A DNA stretch of 12,943 nt from an uncultured Collinsella sp. (GTDB lineage: Bacteria; Actinomycetota; Coriobacteriia; Coriobacteriales; Coriobacteriaceae), in NCBI GenBank assembly GCA_902489965.1, contig CABUCA010000055.1:1-12943 (forward strand), in the 5' to 3' direction. Positions 12,725-12,943 of the stretch are shown piece after piece (position 1 is the stretch's first letter; the number at the start of each line of letters is the position of its first letter). Made by a program: the position numbers and the translations under genes. Below the pieces are notes generated by a model. The model was given only the letters and a program-made list of their open reading frames with translations. It made no database searches and was not told the DNA's origin.

Positions 12725-12943
12725 CCAGCACGTCTGTCACAAAGGCCGTGGTCAAAAAATGGCAAAAATGAGTACTGCTACTTTGTTTGCAACATATAAA
12801 TAGACAGTATTTGCTTAAGTTACGCAACATATGTCCATTATAAGGGCTAACAGTTGAATCAAAATCGTGCTTTCATCGCCATTTCGACGGTCGCGCGCGC
12901 AGACGTGGTGTAAGAGTGTCCTGAGGTCCGTCGCTGCAAGTCC
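12725..12943. other. AT-rich edge region without a recognised gene
   Basis: Base composition drops sharply from about 12750 to 12870. It contains two GCAACATAT direct repeats (12789-12797, 12824-12832) and an imperfect palindrome TTGCTTAA, G, TTACGCAA (12811-12827) that could be an operator. On the minus strand, from the right edge to a TGA at 12859-12861, one frame is open for 27 codons and could be the end of a gene lying outside the window; nothing in it is recognisable. Confidence 0.4.

Noticed and set aside
1..12943. CRISPR array, insertion sequence, prophage or defence gene cluster
   Set aside because: No regularly spaced repeat series, transposase, integrase or nuclease gene is present; every sizeable protein gene is a recognised housekeeping family except the HAD phosphatase.

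Overview
This is a compact, GC-rich, almost entirely minus-strand stretch of a Gram-positive bacterial chromosome. Gene content points to a class Coriobacteriia actinobacterium, most likely Collinsella or a close relative. The clues are high GC with a sharply AT-rich edge, actinobacterial/Firmicute-type gene neighbourhoods (murI-rph-rdgB and veg-ispE), and a lysyl-tRNA synthetase carrying a C-terminal tRNA-binding domain. The genus is inferred from memory of such genomes, not demonstrated here. Twelve protein genes and two tRNA genes are well supported. All are minus strand except tRNA-Val.

Layout, left to right: a multi-branched inverted-repeat element (28-126) and a short hairpin (139-168) follow lysS. 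Next come lysS (171-2135), greA (2215-2685), tatA (2791-3066), tRNA-Pro(CGG) (3179-3255), ispE (3305-4201), veg (4204-4500), dtd (4684-5130), rdgB (5134-5775), rph (5916-6641), murI (6696-7580), a HAD phosphatase (7632-8543), murE (8651-10213) and asnB (10325-12205). The divergent tRNA-Val(UAC) (12393-12468) is followed by 475 bases without a recognisable gene. That tail holds a duplicated tRNA 3' end, two different terminators, a second 26-base repeat, GC-rich palindromes and an AT-rich edge.

Transcription units inferred from promoters, terminators and spacing, read in the minus direction: asnB alone; murE-HAD-murI-rph, from a good promoter at 10248-10276 to a terminator overlapping the rph stop; rdgB-dtd, 3 bases apart; veg-ispE, 2 bases apart and probably reading on into tRNA-Pro; tatA alone; greA, then lysS behind a terminator placed just before the lysS ribosome binding site. 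Functionally this is housekeeping: peptidoglycan precursors (murE, murI), RNA processing and nucleotide/aminoacyl-tRNA quality control (rph, rdgB, dtd), isoprenoid precursors (ispE), Tat export (tatA), transcription elongation (greA), charging of tRNA-Lys (lysS) and asparagine supply (asnB).

I do not see a new multi-gene system, phage, IS element or CRISPR array. The unusual signals are non-coding or architectural: two stem-loops touching the stop codons of lysS and dtd that differ by one compensatory base-pair change; the branched element downstream of lysS; the LysRS C-terminal fusion; and the 187-base-period duplication of the tRNA-Val 3' end, which looks like an integration-site scar.
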